Assembly (NCBI GenBank): GCA_017481575.1
Contig: JAFUPA010000068.1
Span: 1-64,000, forward strand
Length of the DNA stretch: 64,000 nt
Direction of reading: 5' to 3'
From: Clostridia bacterium
Lineage (GTDB): Bacteria; Bacillota; Clostridia; Oscillospirales; Acutalibacteraceae
Below are positions 9,348-21,989 of the stretch, piece by piece. Both the position numbers and the translations under genes were made by a program. Each line of letters opens with the position of its first letter. The first letter of the stretch is position 1. Under the pieces are notes generated by a model, which saw only the letters and a program-made list of their open reading frames with translations, was not told the origin of the DNA and did not search any database.

Positions 9348-11054
9348 TCAGAACATCAACCAGCCGAAAAGGGTATAGAAGAGGTTTGTAAAGAATTTTG
9401 CAACACGGGTGAAGAACGAAACCTTGCCGACTATTTCGTAGTTAAGGTCGTTATCCTCTGCGTAATCATAGCCGTAAGAATACTTGATAATCTCAAATGT
9501 TGCATTTTTGCAACCGTCAAAAGCGCCCTCTTCGATGTATTCAACACTTTCCGCAATGTAAACTCTTTCAAGCTTCGGGCAGTTGGTGAAAACAGCGGTA
9601 CAGATATACCATACGCCGTCATTGAAATTTGCTCTTGTAAGCTCGGGGCAGTTTGCAAAAGCACCCTCGCTGACCTCGTTGAGGTCACCGCCGATGTCAA
9701 CTGTTTTGATTGCGGTGTTGGCAAAGGCACGGGAGCCGATATACACAAGCTCGTCGCCGAAGGTAACTTCTGCGAGTGATGTACAGTTTTCAAAAGCGGA
9801 ATCGTCAATGAAGCCTGCATTACTCAGATTTGCCGAGGTAATGTTTTTACAGCTTCTGAAAGCACACATTGAAACACCAGAAACCTTGTCGAAATCAAAG
9901 CTGTCAAATTCGCAGTGTGCAAAGGCATATGAGCCGATAACTGTAGGTGTGGTGAGTGTAACGCTTTCAAGCTGTTTGCAGTTGTAAAAAGCATAATTTC
10001 CAATCCACGAGATGTCTTCCGGAACTGTGTAGGAGGTTGCATCGGAGGTAATCATAAAGTATTCGATGTAATCCTCGTCAATCCAGACCGTACCGTCTTC
10101 GTCGACAAACTCAACGTGAACGCAAAGCGTTTCGCCGTCCATATAATACATACTGTCTTCGTGACAGGTAATTTTTTCGAGCGTGTTACAGCCTGCAAAA
10201 GCACCTGCGGCATCATACATCATTTCGCCGATATAGATTTCTTTGATTTTTGTGCCCTCAAAAGCCTTGATGCCGATTGCTTCGAGACAGTCGCCAAGGT
10301 TAACCTTTTCAAGACTTGTGCAGTTTGAAAATGCACCCTCGCCGATATAAAGAACAGAATCGGGAACTGTGATTTCCTTAAGATTGCGACAGCTTGCAAA
10401 GGTGAATTCTCTGATTTCCTCAATGTTTTCGTTAAGGATAACCTCTTCAACACCCGACATAAAGAAGCAGTAATCTGCAATTATTGTGATTTCTTCGGGC
10501 ACGGTGTAGCTTTTCTCATTACCGAGGTAGGCGAGAAGCACGTTTTTGCCAAGGATAACAGCACCGTCAGCAGAGTTTTCTGCAAAGTAATTCATAGCGG
10601 GCGTGCCGTCAAAAACATAAGTGCCGAAATATTCAAACTCGTTTGTTTCGGGAATGATAACCGTTTCGAGATGACCTGCAGCACTGAAGGCATAGTCGTT
10701 GATACAAACAATTGTTTCGGGAAGTGTAATCTTTTCAACTGTTGAACATTCGGCAAAGGCAAAGAAACCGATTTCTGTAACGGTGTAGGTTTCGCCCTCA
10801 TTTTCAACGGTTGCAGGGATTACAACCTCGGCAGGTGCAAGCGAAGCACCCTCGTCGTCAATGTCGTATCCCGTAACGGTTGCTGTCATTGTTTCGCCGT
10901 CAAGGGAATACCAGATGTTGTCACGTACTGTTTCACTTCCGAAGAACATATCGTCCTCCCAGTCAAAGAGAGCGGAAGCGTTGATTGCAAACAAGGACAT
11001 TGCCATTGTGACAGCAAGCAGAACTGCCATCAGTTTTTTAAATGTGGTTTTCAT
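9348..11054 (-). CDS. Secreted BspA-like leucine-rich-repeat (LRR_5) protein
   Basis: 568 residues from ATG 11054, which has GGAG 8 bases upstream; an upstream in-frame start lacks this. It begins with a signal peptide (KKLMAVLLAVTMAMSLFAINASA) and probable cleavage before LFDWED. The body is a long run of LRR_5 units of the Treponema/BspA type (for example ITLPETIVCINDYAF, EITVPDSVLYIGEGAF, VTFGDELVYIGSRAF), about 20-23 residues each. The C terminus ends in an aromatic, hydrophobic stretch (FFTRVAKFFTNLFYTLFGWLMF) that could anchor the protein in the membrane; no LPxTG or SLH motif is seen. Such proteins mediate adhesion or host and polymer binding in gut bacteria; the ligand is unknown. Confidence 0.85.
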   Translation of the reverse strand: MKTTFKKLMAVLLAVTMAMSLFAINASALFDWEDDMFFGSETVRDNIWYSLDGETMTATVTGYDIDDEGASLAPAEVVIPATVENEGETYTVTEIGFFAFAECSTVEKITLPETIVCINDYAFSAAGHLETVIIPETNEFEYFGTYVFDGTPAMNYFAENSADGAVILGKNVLLAYLGNEKSYTVPEEITIIADYCFFMSGVEEVILNENIEEIREFTFASCRNLKEITVPDSVLYIGEGAFSNCTSLEKVNLGDCLEAIGIKAFEGTKIKEIYIGEMMYDAAGAFAGCNTLEKITCHEDSMYYMDGETLCVHVEFVDEDGTVWIDEDYIEYFMITSDATSYTVPEDISWIGNYAFYNCKQLESVTLTTPTVIGSYAFAHCEFDSFDFDKVSGVSMCAFRSCKNITSANLSNAGFIDDSAFENCTSLAEVTFGDELVYIGSRAFANTAIKTVDIGGDLNEVSEGAFANCPELTRANFNDGVWYICTAVFTNCPKLERVYIAESVEYIEEGAFDGCKNATFEIIKYSYGYDYAEDNDLNYEIVGKVSFFTRVAKFFTNLFYTLFGWLMF

Positions 11055-11186
11055 AAAATTTTCTCCTCTTCTCCTTATTTTTACAGAAATTACCATCTGT
11101 ATAAATTTACAATACTCTTTTTTTAAGTCTTTGTAAATAGATTTTTTGGTTAAAAATAGTTAAAGTTTTTGTGTTAAAAGTAACAA

Positions 11187-11221
11187 AAAGCCGCCGTAAC
11201 CTTGTGGTTACAACGGCTTTG
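11187..11221 (-). terminator. Intrinsic terminator of the ddl-DUF1934-argS operon
   Basis: On the minus strand AAAGCCGTTGTAACC/GGTTACGGCGGCTTT is followed by TTGTTAC, directly after the argS stop codon. Confidence 0.85.
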
Positions 11222-11228
11222 ATTGTAT

Positions 11229-12974
11229 TTACATTGATTCGGGAACCGTGATTTTGAGCATTTCAAGGATGTTTTTGATTGTGTCCTTAACGCAGATGCA
11301 AAGGTAAAGTCTTGCCTGCATCAGCTTTTCGTCATCACAGCTTACACGGCAAGCGTTGTAGAACTTGTGGAAAAGTGTTGCCAAATCGACCGCATAGCGA
11401 GTTATTTTTGCGGGGTCATAATTCCTTGCCGCAACAATTATCTCGTTTGTAAGGCCTGCTAAATGGCGAATTAACTCACGTTCTTCAGCTTCTTTCAGAA
11501 GTTCAAGCTCCTCTGCGGTGCATTCACGGGGTGTTACACCCTCTGCTTCAAGCTTTTTGATGATTGAGCAGATTCTTGCGTGAGCATACTGACAGTAATA
11601 AACGGGGTTCTGTGAGCTTTCCTCAACAGCAAGGTCAAGGTCAAATTCCATCTGTGAGCCCGGCTCTCTCATATTGAAGAGGAAGCGGACTGCGTCAATC
11701 GGAATATCCTCGAGAAGGTCAACAAGTGTGATTGCCTTACCTGTTCTCTTTGACATTCTTACAACCTCACCGTCACGTGTGAGACGTACAAGCTGCATAA
11801 GAATAACGTCGAGCTTGTCTCCGCCAACGCCGATTGCGTCAAGTGCGCCCTGCATTCTTGCAACGTGGCCGTGGTGGTCAGCACCCCAGATGTCGATTGC
11901 TGTGTCAAAGTTTCTTACAGCAAGCTTGTTGCGGTGGTATGCGATGTCAGCGGCAAAGTATGTCGGGTTGCCGTTTGCACGGATAAGAACGTCGTCCTTA
12001 AGCTCGAGCTTGTCGATGTCCTCCTGTGAATATCCCTGCTTCAGAAGTCTGTCGGTCTGCACTTCGATGTTTTTGTACCAGAGTGCGCCGTCCTTTTCGT
12101 ATGTAAGACCCTTTTCTTTCATCAGCTCAAGGGTGTCCTTAAGCTCTGTTCCGTTGTGAAGCGTGCTTTCGTGGAACCATGTGTCGTATTCAATGCGGTA
12201 TTTTGTAAGGTTGTCCTTCATTGCCTGAATATTCTTGGGCAATGCAAAGTCAACAAGTGCCTTGCGGCGGTCTGCTTCTTGGGCTTCAATGTATTTGTCG
12301 CCGTAAATGTCGGCAAACTCCTGTGCTCTTACCTTGATATCTTCACCGTGGTAGCTGTCCTCGGGAAGCTCAACGGCGTCCTCACCCTTGTAAATCTGCT
12401 GATAGCGGATGTCGAGTGAAAGAGCAAATTTGTCAATCTGGTTACCGGCATCGTTGATGTAAAATTCACGGCTTACCTCATAGCCTGCATAGTCAAGCAC
12501 AGCGGCAAGGCAGTCGCCGAGTGCGCCGCCACGTGCATTACCCATGTGCATGGGACCTGTCGGGTTAGCAGAAACGAATTCAACATTTATTCTCTTGCCC
12601 TGACCGTAGTCCGAGCGGCCGTAATCCTTGCCCTTTTCACGGATATCCTTAAGAATATCTGCATAGTAGCTGTCGCTGAGGTAGAAGTTCATAAAGCCCG
12701 GACCTGCAACCTCTGCACGCAGGAAGTATGTGCCGTCAAGGCTGATTTTCTCCATTATTGTGTCTGCAATTTTTCTGGGTGCGGAACGAAGCTCCCTTGC
12801 CCAGACCATTGCGGCATTGGCTGAAAAATCGCCGTTTGCACGGTCTGCCGGGATTTCGACCTTGAATTCAGCGGTCGGTATCTGTGGAAATGCACCGTCT
12901 TGAACAGCAGCTTCAACTGCGTTGTAAACGGCATTTTTAAGCTGTTCCTGAACCTTGTTTACGATGTAAGACAT
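11229..12974 (-). CDS. argS: Arginyl-tRNA synthetase
   Basis: A class I aminoacyl-tRNA synthetase of 581 residues that charges tRNA-Arg. The HIGH-like motif is in NPTGPMHMGNARGG (near residue 130), the KMSKS region is MSKRTG, and the C-terminal DALR anticodon-binding domain ends in LEMLKITVPESM, typical of ArgRS. No T-box leader was recognised. The start is one base after the end of the DUF1934 gene, so it is the last gene of the ddl-DUF1934-argS operon; DUF1934-argS is a conserved pair in Firmicutes (ywiB-argS in Bacillus). Confidence 0.96.
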   Translation of the reverse strand: MSYIVNKVQEQLKNAVYNAVEAAVQDGAFPQIPTAEFKVEIPADRANGDFSANAAMVWARELRSAPRKIADTIMEKISLDGTYFLRAEVAGPGFMNFYLSDSYYADILKDIREKGKDYGRSDYGQGKRINVEFVSANPTGPMHMGNARGGALGDCLAAVLDYAGYEVSREFYINDAGNQIDKFALSLDIRYQQIYKGEDAVELPEDSYHGEDIKVRAQEFADIYGDKYIEAQEADRRKALVDFALPKNIQAMKDNLTKYRIEYDTWFHESTLHNGTELKDTLELMKEKGLTYEKDGALWYKNIEVQTDRLLKQGYSQEDIDKLELKDDVLIRANGNPTYFAADIAYHRNKLAVRNFDTAIDIWGADHHGHVARMQGALDAIGVGGDKLDVILMQLVRLTRDGEVVRMSKRTGKAITLVDLLEDIPIDAVRFLFNMREPGSQMEFDLDLAVEESSQNPVYYCQYAHARICSIIKKLEAEGVTPRECTAEELELLKEAEERELIRHLAGLTNEIIVAARNYDPAKITRYAVDLATLFHKFYNACRVSCDDEKLMQARLYLCICVKDTIKNILEMLKITVPESM

Positions 12975-13400
12975 TTATCTTACCTCCTCATATTTTGCGG
13001 TAATCTTAATTCTGTTCTTGCTTAAAAGCTCGTTGTTAAAATCGAGCGAATATGAAAAATCGAGAATTGTTTTTTCTCCCTGAGCATATTCCGAACGGAC
13101 TGCCGAGGTGTGAACGCCCATCATAATCTGACCGACGGGGGTGTTGTAACAGCAGAGGTTTCGTTTGCCTTTTTCCATTTTCATTTCCGTGTTGTAGTTT
13201 CCCTCACGGGTGATTGTCACACGGTCGGAATTTTCAACGTGTACGGTTGTTTTACAGCCCTGAAGCTCCTCGGATTGCTCGTTGTAGATGATGAAATAAT
13301 CGTCGGCGGTGCCGTAAATTTCAGCCGTTGTGGTCAGCTCTGCTTTTTCGGTCTGACCCTGAACGTTGTGGTAATCGCATAAAGTTATAACGCAGTTCAT
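12975..13400 (-). CDS. DUF1934 (YwiB-like) beta-barrel protein
   Basis: About 141 residues, all-beta, matching the DUF1934/YwiB family of calycin-like barrels of unknown biochemical role. Family hallmarks visible are the alternating beta strands, the NTPVGQIMMGVHTSAV block and a C-terminal DFSYSLDFNNELLSKNRIKI strand pair. ATG 13400 is preferred because it forms an ATGA overlap with the ddl stop; an ATG three codons upstream would leave only 2 bases from the GGAG site. Its position directly before argS is conserved in many Firmicutes. No signal peptide. Confidence 0.8.
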   Translation of the reverse strand: MNCVITLCDYHNVQGQTEKAELTTTAEIYGTADDYFIIYNEQSEELQGCKTTVHVENSDRVTITREGNYNTEMKMEKGKRNLCCYNTPVGQIMMGVHTSAVRSEYAQGEKTILDFSYSLDFNNELLSKNRIKITAKYEEVR

Positions 13401-14467
13401 CTGTCCCATTTCTCCAATGCAAGGGTGAACAGTCTGTCGATAAGCTCTGCGTAGGGGATACCCGAAGCGGCAAACATCTTCGGATACATACTGATTGAAG
13501 TGAAGCCGGGGATTGTGTTCGGCTCGTTGAGCATAACAAGTCCGTCAGACTTGCGTACAAAGAAGTCAACTCTTGTAAGACCCGAGCAACCGAGCGCCTT
13601 GTAAGCGTTTCTTGCCGCCGCACGCACTTCCTCGTGCTTCTCGTCCGAAAGTCGGGCAGGAATGTGAAGCTCACTTGCAGGGTTGACGTATTTTGCTTCA
13701 TAATCGTAGAAATCGTTGCACGGAACAACCTCACCGCATACGGAAGCGACAGGCTCGTCGTTACCCATAACGGCACATTCAACCTCAATGCCGTCAATGC
13801 CTTCTTCAAGGACGAGCTTTGAATCCTCTTTAAAAGCCTTTTCAATGGCAACTGCAAGGCTTTCCTTGCTGTCTGCCTTGCTTACGCCGACAGAAGAGCC
13901 TGCATTTGCGGGCTTTACAAAAATCGGGAAGCCGAGATATTCAGCGGCTTTTTCAATGTATTTTTCGGGCTCATTGCCGTAATCGTAGGAGTTAAATCCG
14001 AGCCATTTTGCCTGCGGGATTCCTGCGGCATCTGCGAGCGTGTTTGTCATAACCTTATCCATACAGCAGGCAGAAGCAAGCATATCACAGCCGACAAAAG
14101 GAATGCCTGCAAGCTGTAAAAAGCCCTGAATTGTACCGTCCTCACCGTTTTTGCCGTGAAGCACGGGAAAGGCAACATCGATTTTAACTGTTTTTACGCC
14201 ATCCTCTTCAAAAACAAGCAAGCCGTGGTCGTTTCTGTCAGGTGAAATAACTGCTTTGGTAAGGTTTGCGGTATCCTCGAGCCACTTGTCCTCGGGCAGG
14301 TTGCTGACGTCGCCGTCGTATCTGAACCATCTGCCGTCCTTGCTGATACCGACCATTGTTACGTTATATTTATCTGTGGGGATGTTTTCGATAACTGATT
14401 TTGCGGATACAACCGAAACGTCGTGCTCGCTTGAAACACCGCCGAAAAGAATGAGTGCGTTCATCAT
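13397..14467 (-). CDS. ddl: D-alanine--D-alanine ligase
   Basis: An ATP-grasp enzyme of 356 residues that makes the D-Ala-D-Ala dipeptide of peptidoglycan. The N-terminal motif ILFGGVSSEHDVSVVSA, the central HGKNGEDGTIQG and FVKPANAGSSVGVSK blocks, and the C-terminal RVDFFVRKSDGLVMLNEPNTIPGFTSISMYP signature are all present. The last block supplies metal-binding Glu and Asn. The length fits the D-Ala-D-Ala class; no change pointing to D-Ala-D-Lac ligation was recognised, but this was not tested by alignment. It opens the operon with DUF1934 and argS. Confidence 0.95.
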   Translation of the reverse strand: MMNALILFGGVSSEHDVSVVSAKSVIENIPTDKYNVTMVGISKDGRWFRYDGDVSNLPEDKWLEDTANLTKAVISPDRNDHGLLVFEEDGVKTVKIDVAFPVLHGKNGEDGTIQGFLQLAGIPFVGCDMLASACCMDKVMTNTLADAAGIPQAKWLGFNSYDYGNEPEKYIEKAAEYLGFPIFVKPANAGSSVGVSKADSKESLAVAIEKAFKEDSKLVLEEGIDGIEVECAVMGNDEPVASVCGEVVPCNDFYDYEAKYVNPASELHIPARLSDEKHEEVRAAARNAYKALGCSGLTRVDFFVRKSDGLVMLNEPNTIPGFTSISMYPKMFAASGIPYAELIDRLFTLALEKWDR

Positions 14468-14587
14468 TTTACACCATCTCCATTTGCATTATTAGACAAT
14501 TTAACATGTTACCATAGTTGTGCTTTTAAGTCAAGGAAAATCAAGGCTTTTAAGCACAAAAAAATTCATTTTTTTACGCAAAAAATA

Positions 14588-14616
14588 GTGACAAAAAAAC
14601 ACTTATATGATATAAT
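14588..14616 (+). promoter_or_regulatory. Promoter of the gyrB-gyrA operon and its leading gene
   Basis: GTGACA at 14588-14593 and TATAAT at 14611-14616, 17-bp spacer, 51 bp before the ATG of the first gene. Confidence 0.7.
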
Positions 14617-14667
14617 TACTTTAATTGTTAGTTAATATTATAAATATAGCATAAGGAGCTTGAAAAT

Positions 14668-17537
<2,870 letters not shown>

Positions 17538-17557
17538 GAAAGGAGGAGGATTGACAC

Positions 17558-20095
17558 ATGGCTAAAGAAATTAAACACGATAATGAAGATTTTAAAGCCA
17601 ATCTGGCTGACACCAAAATATACAATGTAGACATCAATAAAGAAGTCCGCAAATCGTTCCTTGACTACTCAATGTCAGTTATCGTATCCCGTGCACTTCC
17701 CGATGTCCGTGACGGTCTTAAGCCCGTTCACCGCCGTATTCTCTACACAATGTATGAGAACAATCTTACTCCGGACAAGGCATACCGTAAATGTGCCGAC
17801 ACCGTTGGTTCTGTTCTCGGTCGTTATCACCCCCACGGTGACGCTTCCGTTTACGATGCAATGGTACGTCTTGCACAGAGTTTCTCAATGAGATATATGC
17901 TCGTTGACGGTCACGGTAACTTCGGTTCAATCGACGGTGACCCGCCGGCTGCTTACCGATACACAGAGTCACGAATGAGCAAGATGGCTCTCAAAATGCT
18001 TACAGATATCGACAAGGATACAATCGATTTTACAACAAACTACGACGACAGACTTAAAGAACCCACAGTTCTTCCGTCACGTTTCCCGAACATTCTTGTT
18101 AACGGCTCAATGGGTATTGCCGTTGGTATGGCAACAAACATTCCTCCGCACAACCTTAAAGAGGTTATTGACGGTATGTGCTGTCTTATCGACAACCCGG
18201 ATGCAACTCTTGAGGACCTTATGGAGCACATCAAGGGCCCTGATTTCCCGACACACGGCATCATTATGGGTCGCTCGGGTATCCGTGCCGCTTACGCAAC
18301 AGGTCGAGGCAAGGTTATCGTAAGAGCAAGAGCGGAAATTGTTGAAAAGAAAAACGGACGTTTTGAAATTAAGGTAACAGAAATCCCGTACAACGTTAAT
18401 AAAGCAAGACTTATTGAAAGCATTGCAGACCTTGTTAAGGATAAGAAAATCGAAGGTATTTCAGATATCAACGACTATTCCTCAAAGGCAGGTATGCACA
18501 TTTCAATCGACCTTAAGCGTGACGCAAATCCGCAGGTCGTTCTCAATCAGCTTTATTCATTCACACAGCTGCAGACAACATTCGGCGTAATTATGATTGC
18601 CATTGTAAACGGCGAGCCGAAGGTGCTTACACTTAAGGATATCTTACGCAACTATATCGACTTCCAGCAGGAGGTTGTTACACGCCGTACACAGTACGAC
18701 CTTAAAAAGGCACAGGACAGAGCGCACATTCTTGAAGGCTTGCTCACAGCTCTTGATTTCATTGACGAGGTTATCAATATCCTACGTTCATCAAAGAGCA
18801 TCAACGAAGGTAAGGAAGCACTTATGGAGCGCTTCGGACTTGATGATGTTCAGGCTCAGGCTATCGTCCAGATGCGTCTCGGTCAGTTGACAGGTCTTGA
18901 AAGAATTAAGATTGAGGACGAGCTCGGAGAGCTTAAGGCAAGAATTGCTGAATTCCTCGAGCTTCTTTCAGATAAGACAAAGCTTCTAGGTGTTGTTAAG
19001 ACAGAGGCTCTCGAAATTGCCGACAAGTACGGCGACGACCGCCGCACCGAGATTATGAACGTTTCGGGCGAGGTTGATATCGAAGACCTTATCCCCGAGG
19101 AAACCTGCGTTTATACATTTACCGACTTCGGCTACATCAAGCGTATTCCTATGACGGAATACCAGACACAGCGTCGAGGCGGACGTGGTGTCAAGGGTCT
19201 TACAAGACGAGAGGATGACATTGTTCGTACAATGTTTACCGCTTCGACCCACGATTATATTTCGTTCTTCACCACAAGGGGTCGTACCTTCAAGCTTAAG
19301 GGCTACGAAATTCCCGAGGGTTCAAGAACAAGTAAGGGTATGAATATCGTAAACCTTCTTCCTCTTGAAGCAGACGAAAAGATTTCTTCAATGATTCGTT
19401 TCACAGCACAAGACGAAGAAAGCGGATATCTTTGTATGTTCACCCGTAAGGGTATCATCAAGCGTTCAAGTCTTGAAGAGTACAGATCAATCCGCCGTGC
19501 AGGTGTACTTGCCATTACTCTTGACGAGGGCGACGAGCTTGCATGGGTTACAACAACAACGGGCAACGACGATGTTATCGTTGCCACAAAGAAGGGTATG
19601 TGTATCCGATTTAACGAAAACGATGCACGTCCCATCGGCAGAACTGCACGAGGCGTTAAAGCAATCGAGCTCAAAGAGGGCGACGAGGTTGTCGGCATGA
19701 CGGTTGTTGAAGAGGGCAAAACAATCCTCACCGTCAGCGAAACAGGCTACGGCAGAAAGAGTGAATTTGACAACTACCGTGTTCAGTCAAGAGGCGGTAA
19801 GGGTCTTATCAACTACCATGTTGAAAAATACGGCGACATTGCGGCAGTCACATCTGTCAGTGATGATGACGATATTATTCTTATTGCATCAGACGGTATC
19901 ATTATCCGAATTCCTGCAGACGGCATCAGCACCTTTGCACGTCCGTCAAAGGGTGTTCGTGTAATGCGTGTAACAGAGGGCGAAAGACTTATCACAATCA
20001 CTCCTGTTGAGCACGAGGATGCAGAAGCTGAAGAAGCACCTGCAGAGCCGACTGCTGAAGCAACTGAAGAAGGAACACAGACACAAGAAAACTAA
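17558..20095 (+). CDS. gyrA: DNA gyrase subunit A
   Basis: The DNA cleavage-religation subunit, 845 residues. The catalytic tyrosine is Y135 in AAYRYTES; the quinolone-resistance region is [10 protein letters not shown] at 91-100; the GyrA box [10 protein letters not shown] in the C-terminal beta-pinwheel marks true gyrase able to wrap DNA and supercoil. The C-terminal tail is acidic ([22 protein letters not shown]), as in many gyrases. At the position equivalent to E. coli Ser83 there is Ala96, followed by Ser97. AGGAGG lies upstream of ATG 17558, 20 bases after gyrB. Confidence 0.97.
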   Translation: MAKEIKHDNEDFKANLADTKIYNVDINKEVRKSFLDYSMSVIVSRALPDVRDGLKPVHRRILYTMYENNLTPDKAYRKCADTVGSVLGRYHPHGDASVYDAMVRLAQSFSMRYMLVDGHGNFGSIDGDPPAAYRYTESRMSKMALKMLTDIDKDTIDFTTNYDDRLKEPTVLPSRFPNILVNGSMGIAVGMATNIPPHNLKEVIDGMCCLIDNPDATLEDLMEHIKGPDFPTHGIIMGRSGIRAAYATGRGKVIVRARAEIVEKKNGRFEIKVTEIPYNVNKARLIESIADLVKDKKIEGISDINDYSSKAGMHISIDLKRDANPQVVLNQLYSFTQLQTTFGVIMIAIVNGEPKVLTLKDILRNYIDFQQEVVTRRTQYDLKKAQDRAHILEGLLTALDFIDEVINILRSSKSINEGKEALMERFGLDDVQAQAIVQMRLGQLTGLERIKIEDELGELKARIAEFLELLSDKTKLLGVVKTEALEIADKYGDDRRTEIMNVSGEVDIEDLIPEETCVYTFTDFGYIKRIPMTEYQTQRRGGRGVKGLTRREDDIVRTMFTASTHDYISFFTTRGRTFKLKGYEIPEGSRTSKGMNIVNLLPLEADEKISSMIRFTAQDEESGYLCMFTRKGIIKRSSLEEYRSIRRAGVLAITLDEGDELAWVTTTTGNDDVIVATKKGMCIRFNENDARPIGRTARGVKAIELKEGDEVVGMTVVEEGKTILTVSETGYGRKSEFDNYRVQSRGGKGLINYHVEKYGDIAAVTSVSDDDDIILIASDGIIIRIPADGISTFARPSKGVRVMRVTEGERLITITPVEHEDAEAEEAPAEPTAEATEEGTQTQEN

Positions 20096-20116
20096 AATAA
20101 CGGAAGGGGTTAATTT

Positions 20117-20521
20117 ATGAACATTGCAATTATTGCACACGATGCGAAAAAAGAACTTATGACCCAGTTTTGCATTGCGTACTGCGGTATTTTGAGCCGT
20201 CACAGACTCTTTGCAACAGGCACAACAGGCAAGCTCGTAGCCGATGCAACAGGTCTTGAAATTACAAGATTTTTAAGCGGCGCACAGGGCGGCGACCAGC
20301 AGATTGGCTCACTTATTGCCTGCAACGAAATTGATATGCTTCTTATTTTCAGTGACCCGCTTGACCCCAAGGAACACGAGCCGAATGTGAACAGCTTGCT
20401 TCGTATCTGCGACGTTCACAACGTACCTGCAGCAACAAACATTGCAACTGCAGAGGCTCTTATTCACAGCCTTGACAGAGGCGACCTTGACTGGCGAGAC
20501 ATCGTTAACCCGAAGTATTAA
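20117..20521 (+). CDS. mgsA: Methylglyoxal synthase
   Basis: Converts dihydroxyacetone phosphate to methylglyoxal and phosphate, a bypass that relieves sugar-phosphate stress. At 134 residues it has the family motifs AHDAKKELM, the phosphate loop GTTG, SGAQGGDQQIGSLIA with the catalytic-site region, and the Asp in FSDPLDP. It lies 21 bases after gyrA and probably shares its transcript; the functional link to gyrase is unclear. Confidence 0.95.
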   Translation: MNIAIIAHDAKKELMTQFCIAYCGILSRHRLFATGTTGKLVADATGLEITRFLSGAQGGDQQIGSLIACNEIDMLLIFSDPLDPKEHEPNVNSLLRICDVHNVPAATNIATAEALIHSLDRGDLDWRDIVNPKY

Positions 20522-20543
20522 ATAAAACTAAAAATATTAAGCT

Positions 20544-20618
20544 GAATAACCGCCGGTTGCAAAAAAATACGGTGGTTATTCGGTGCGTTATCGGCAAGAA
20601 AATTACCGATAGTTTTTC
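20544..20618 (+). terminator. Tandem hairpins between mgsA and hisS (terminator or attenuator)
   Basis: Hairpin 1 is GAATAACCGCC/GGTGGTTATTC (20544-20554 with 20571-20581). Hairpin 2 is TATCGG/CCGATA (20589-20611), followed by GTTTTTC. Hairpin 2 looks like a weak intrinsic terminator just 23 bases before hisS. No T-box consensus (TGGNACCGCG) was found, so either it ends the mgsA transcript or it attenuates hisS by another route. Confidence 0.45.
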
Positions 20619-20639
20619 AATATACAAGGAGACTTTTCT

Positions 20640-21989
20640 ATGGCACTTATAACAAAGGCTGTTAAGGGTACACTTGACGTTCTCCCTGCGGACAGTCACA
20701 AAAATCAGTTTGTGGAAAGTACGGTGCTTGAGATTGCAAACGAGTTCGGTTTTAAAGAAATCAGAACTCCGGTTTTTGAGCACACAGAGCTTTTCACTCG
20801 CTCCGTTGGTGACACAACCGACGTTGTTCAGAAAGAAATGTATACATTCGAAGACAAGGGCGGACGTTCAATCACACTTCGTCCCGAGGGTACTGCGGGT
20901 GCGGCGAGAGCATTCCTTGAGCACGGTCTCACAAACGAGCCGATGCCGCAGAAGGTAAGCTACATCACATCATGCTACCGTTACGAAAAGCCCCAGGCAG
21001 GCAGACTCCGTGAATTCCACCAGTTTGGAATTGAGTGCTACGGCACAGCATCACCTGCCGCTGATGCAGAGGTTATCTCTGTAGCAAACGAGGTTTTCGG
21101 TTTCCTCGGCGTTGACAGAATCCGCCTTGAGATAAATTCAATCGGCTGCCCCGAATGCCGTAAGGAATACCATGCGGCACTCAAAGCGTATTTCGAGTCA
21201 CGCAAGGGCGAGCTTTGCGGCACCTGCCTTGACAGACTTGACCGCAACCCGATGCGAATTCTTGACTGTAAAAGTCCTGTTTGCCACGAAATTGCGGCAG
21301 ATGCTCCGATAATCCTCGACTACCTCTGCGACGATTGTAAGGCTCACTTTGAAAAGGTGAAGCAGTACCTTGATAATATGGGCATTTCTTACGAGGTCAA
21401 TCCGCACATTGTCCGTGGTCTTGACTATTACACACGCACGGTATTTGAGTTCATCACAGATTCACTCGGCGCACAGAGTGCCGTTTGTGCAGGCGGCCGT
21501 TACGACGGACTTATTGAAGAAATAGGTGGCTCACACGTGCCGGCACTCGGCTTCGGTATGGGTATTGAAAGACTTCTTCTTTTGCTCGAAGCACAGGGAA
21601 TTAAGCTTCCCGAAGCAAAGAAGTGTGATATCTACATCGCAAACATCGGTGATGAGGCATCCTTCAAGGCGGCGGCTCTTGCGACAGAGCTTCGTCAATC
21701 GGGTATGTTTGCCGAGTTCGATGTTGTAGGACGCTCACTTAAGGCACAGATGAAGTATGCCGATAAAATCGGTGCGAAGTACACAACCGTTATCGGTGAG
21801 GACGACATCAAAGCTAACAAAGCAAGAGTTAAGAATATGCAGACGGGCGACACTACCGAAATCGCACTCGACGAGTTTGCAGACACATTTATGGAGCTTT
21901 CACTCCGCAGTGCGGCAGACGACTTGCAGGATATGGTAAGCGGCTCTGAAGCGATTGATATAAGCAAATTTTTAGGAGGCATAATGTAA
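20640..21989 (+). CDS. hisS: Histidyl-tRNA synthetase
   Basis: A class II synthetase of 449 residues. Class II motif 2 is YRYEKPQAGRLREFHQFGIE, the histidine-specific loop is VRGLDYYTRTVFEF, and GGRYDGL with motif 3 GFGMGIERLLLLL follow; the C-terminal HGTP anticodon-binding domain begins near residue 325 (CDIYIANIGDEA). AAGGAG is upstream of ATG 20640. The stop codon TAATG overlaps the aspS start by one base, so hisS-aspS are coupled, a common Firmicutes arrangement. Confidence 0.97.
   Translation: MALITKAVKGTLDVLPADSHKNQFVESTVLEIANEFGFKEIRTPVFEHTELFTRSVGDTTDVVQKEMYTFEDKGGRSITLRPEGTAGAARAFLEHGLTNEPMPQKVSYITSCYRYEKPQAGRLREFHQFGIECYGTASPAADAEVISVANEVFGFLGVDRIRLEINSIGCPECRKEYHAALKAYFESRKGELCGTCLDRLDRNPMRILDCKSPVCHEIAADAPIILDYLCDDCKAHFEKVKQYLDNMGISYEVNPHIVRGLDYYTRTVFEFITDSLGAQSAVCAGGRYDGLIEEIGGSHVPALGFGMGIERLLLLLEAQGIKLPEAKKCDIYIANIGDEASFKAAALATELRQSGMFAEFDVVGRSLKAQMKYADKIGAKYTTVIGEDDIKANKARVKNMQTGDTTEIALDEFADTFMELSLRSAADDLQDMVSGSEAIDISKFLGGIM

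Noticed and set aside
20521..20640. A T-box riboswitch before hisS
   Set aside because: No TGGNACCGCG T-box sequence or specifier-loop structure could be found; only two simple hairpins are present.
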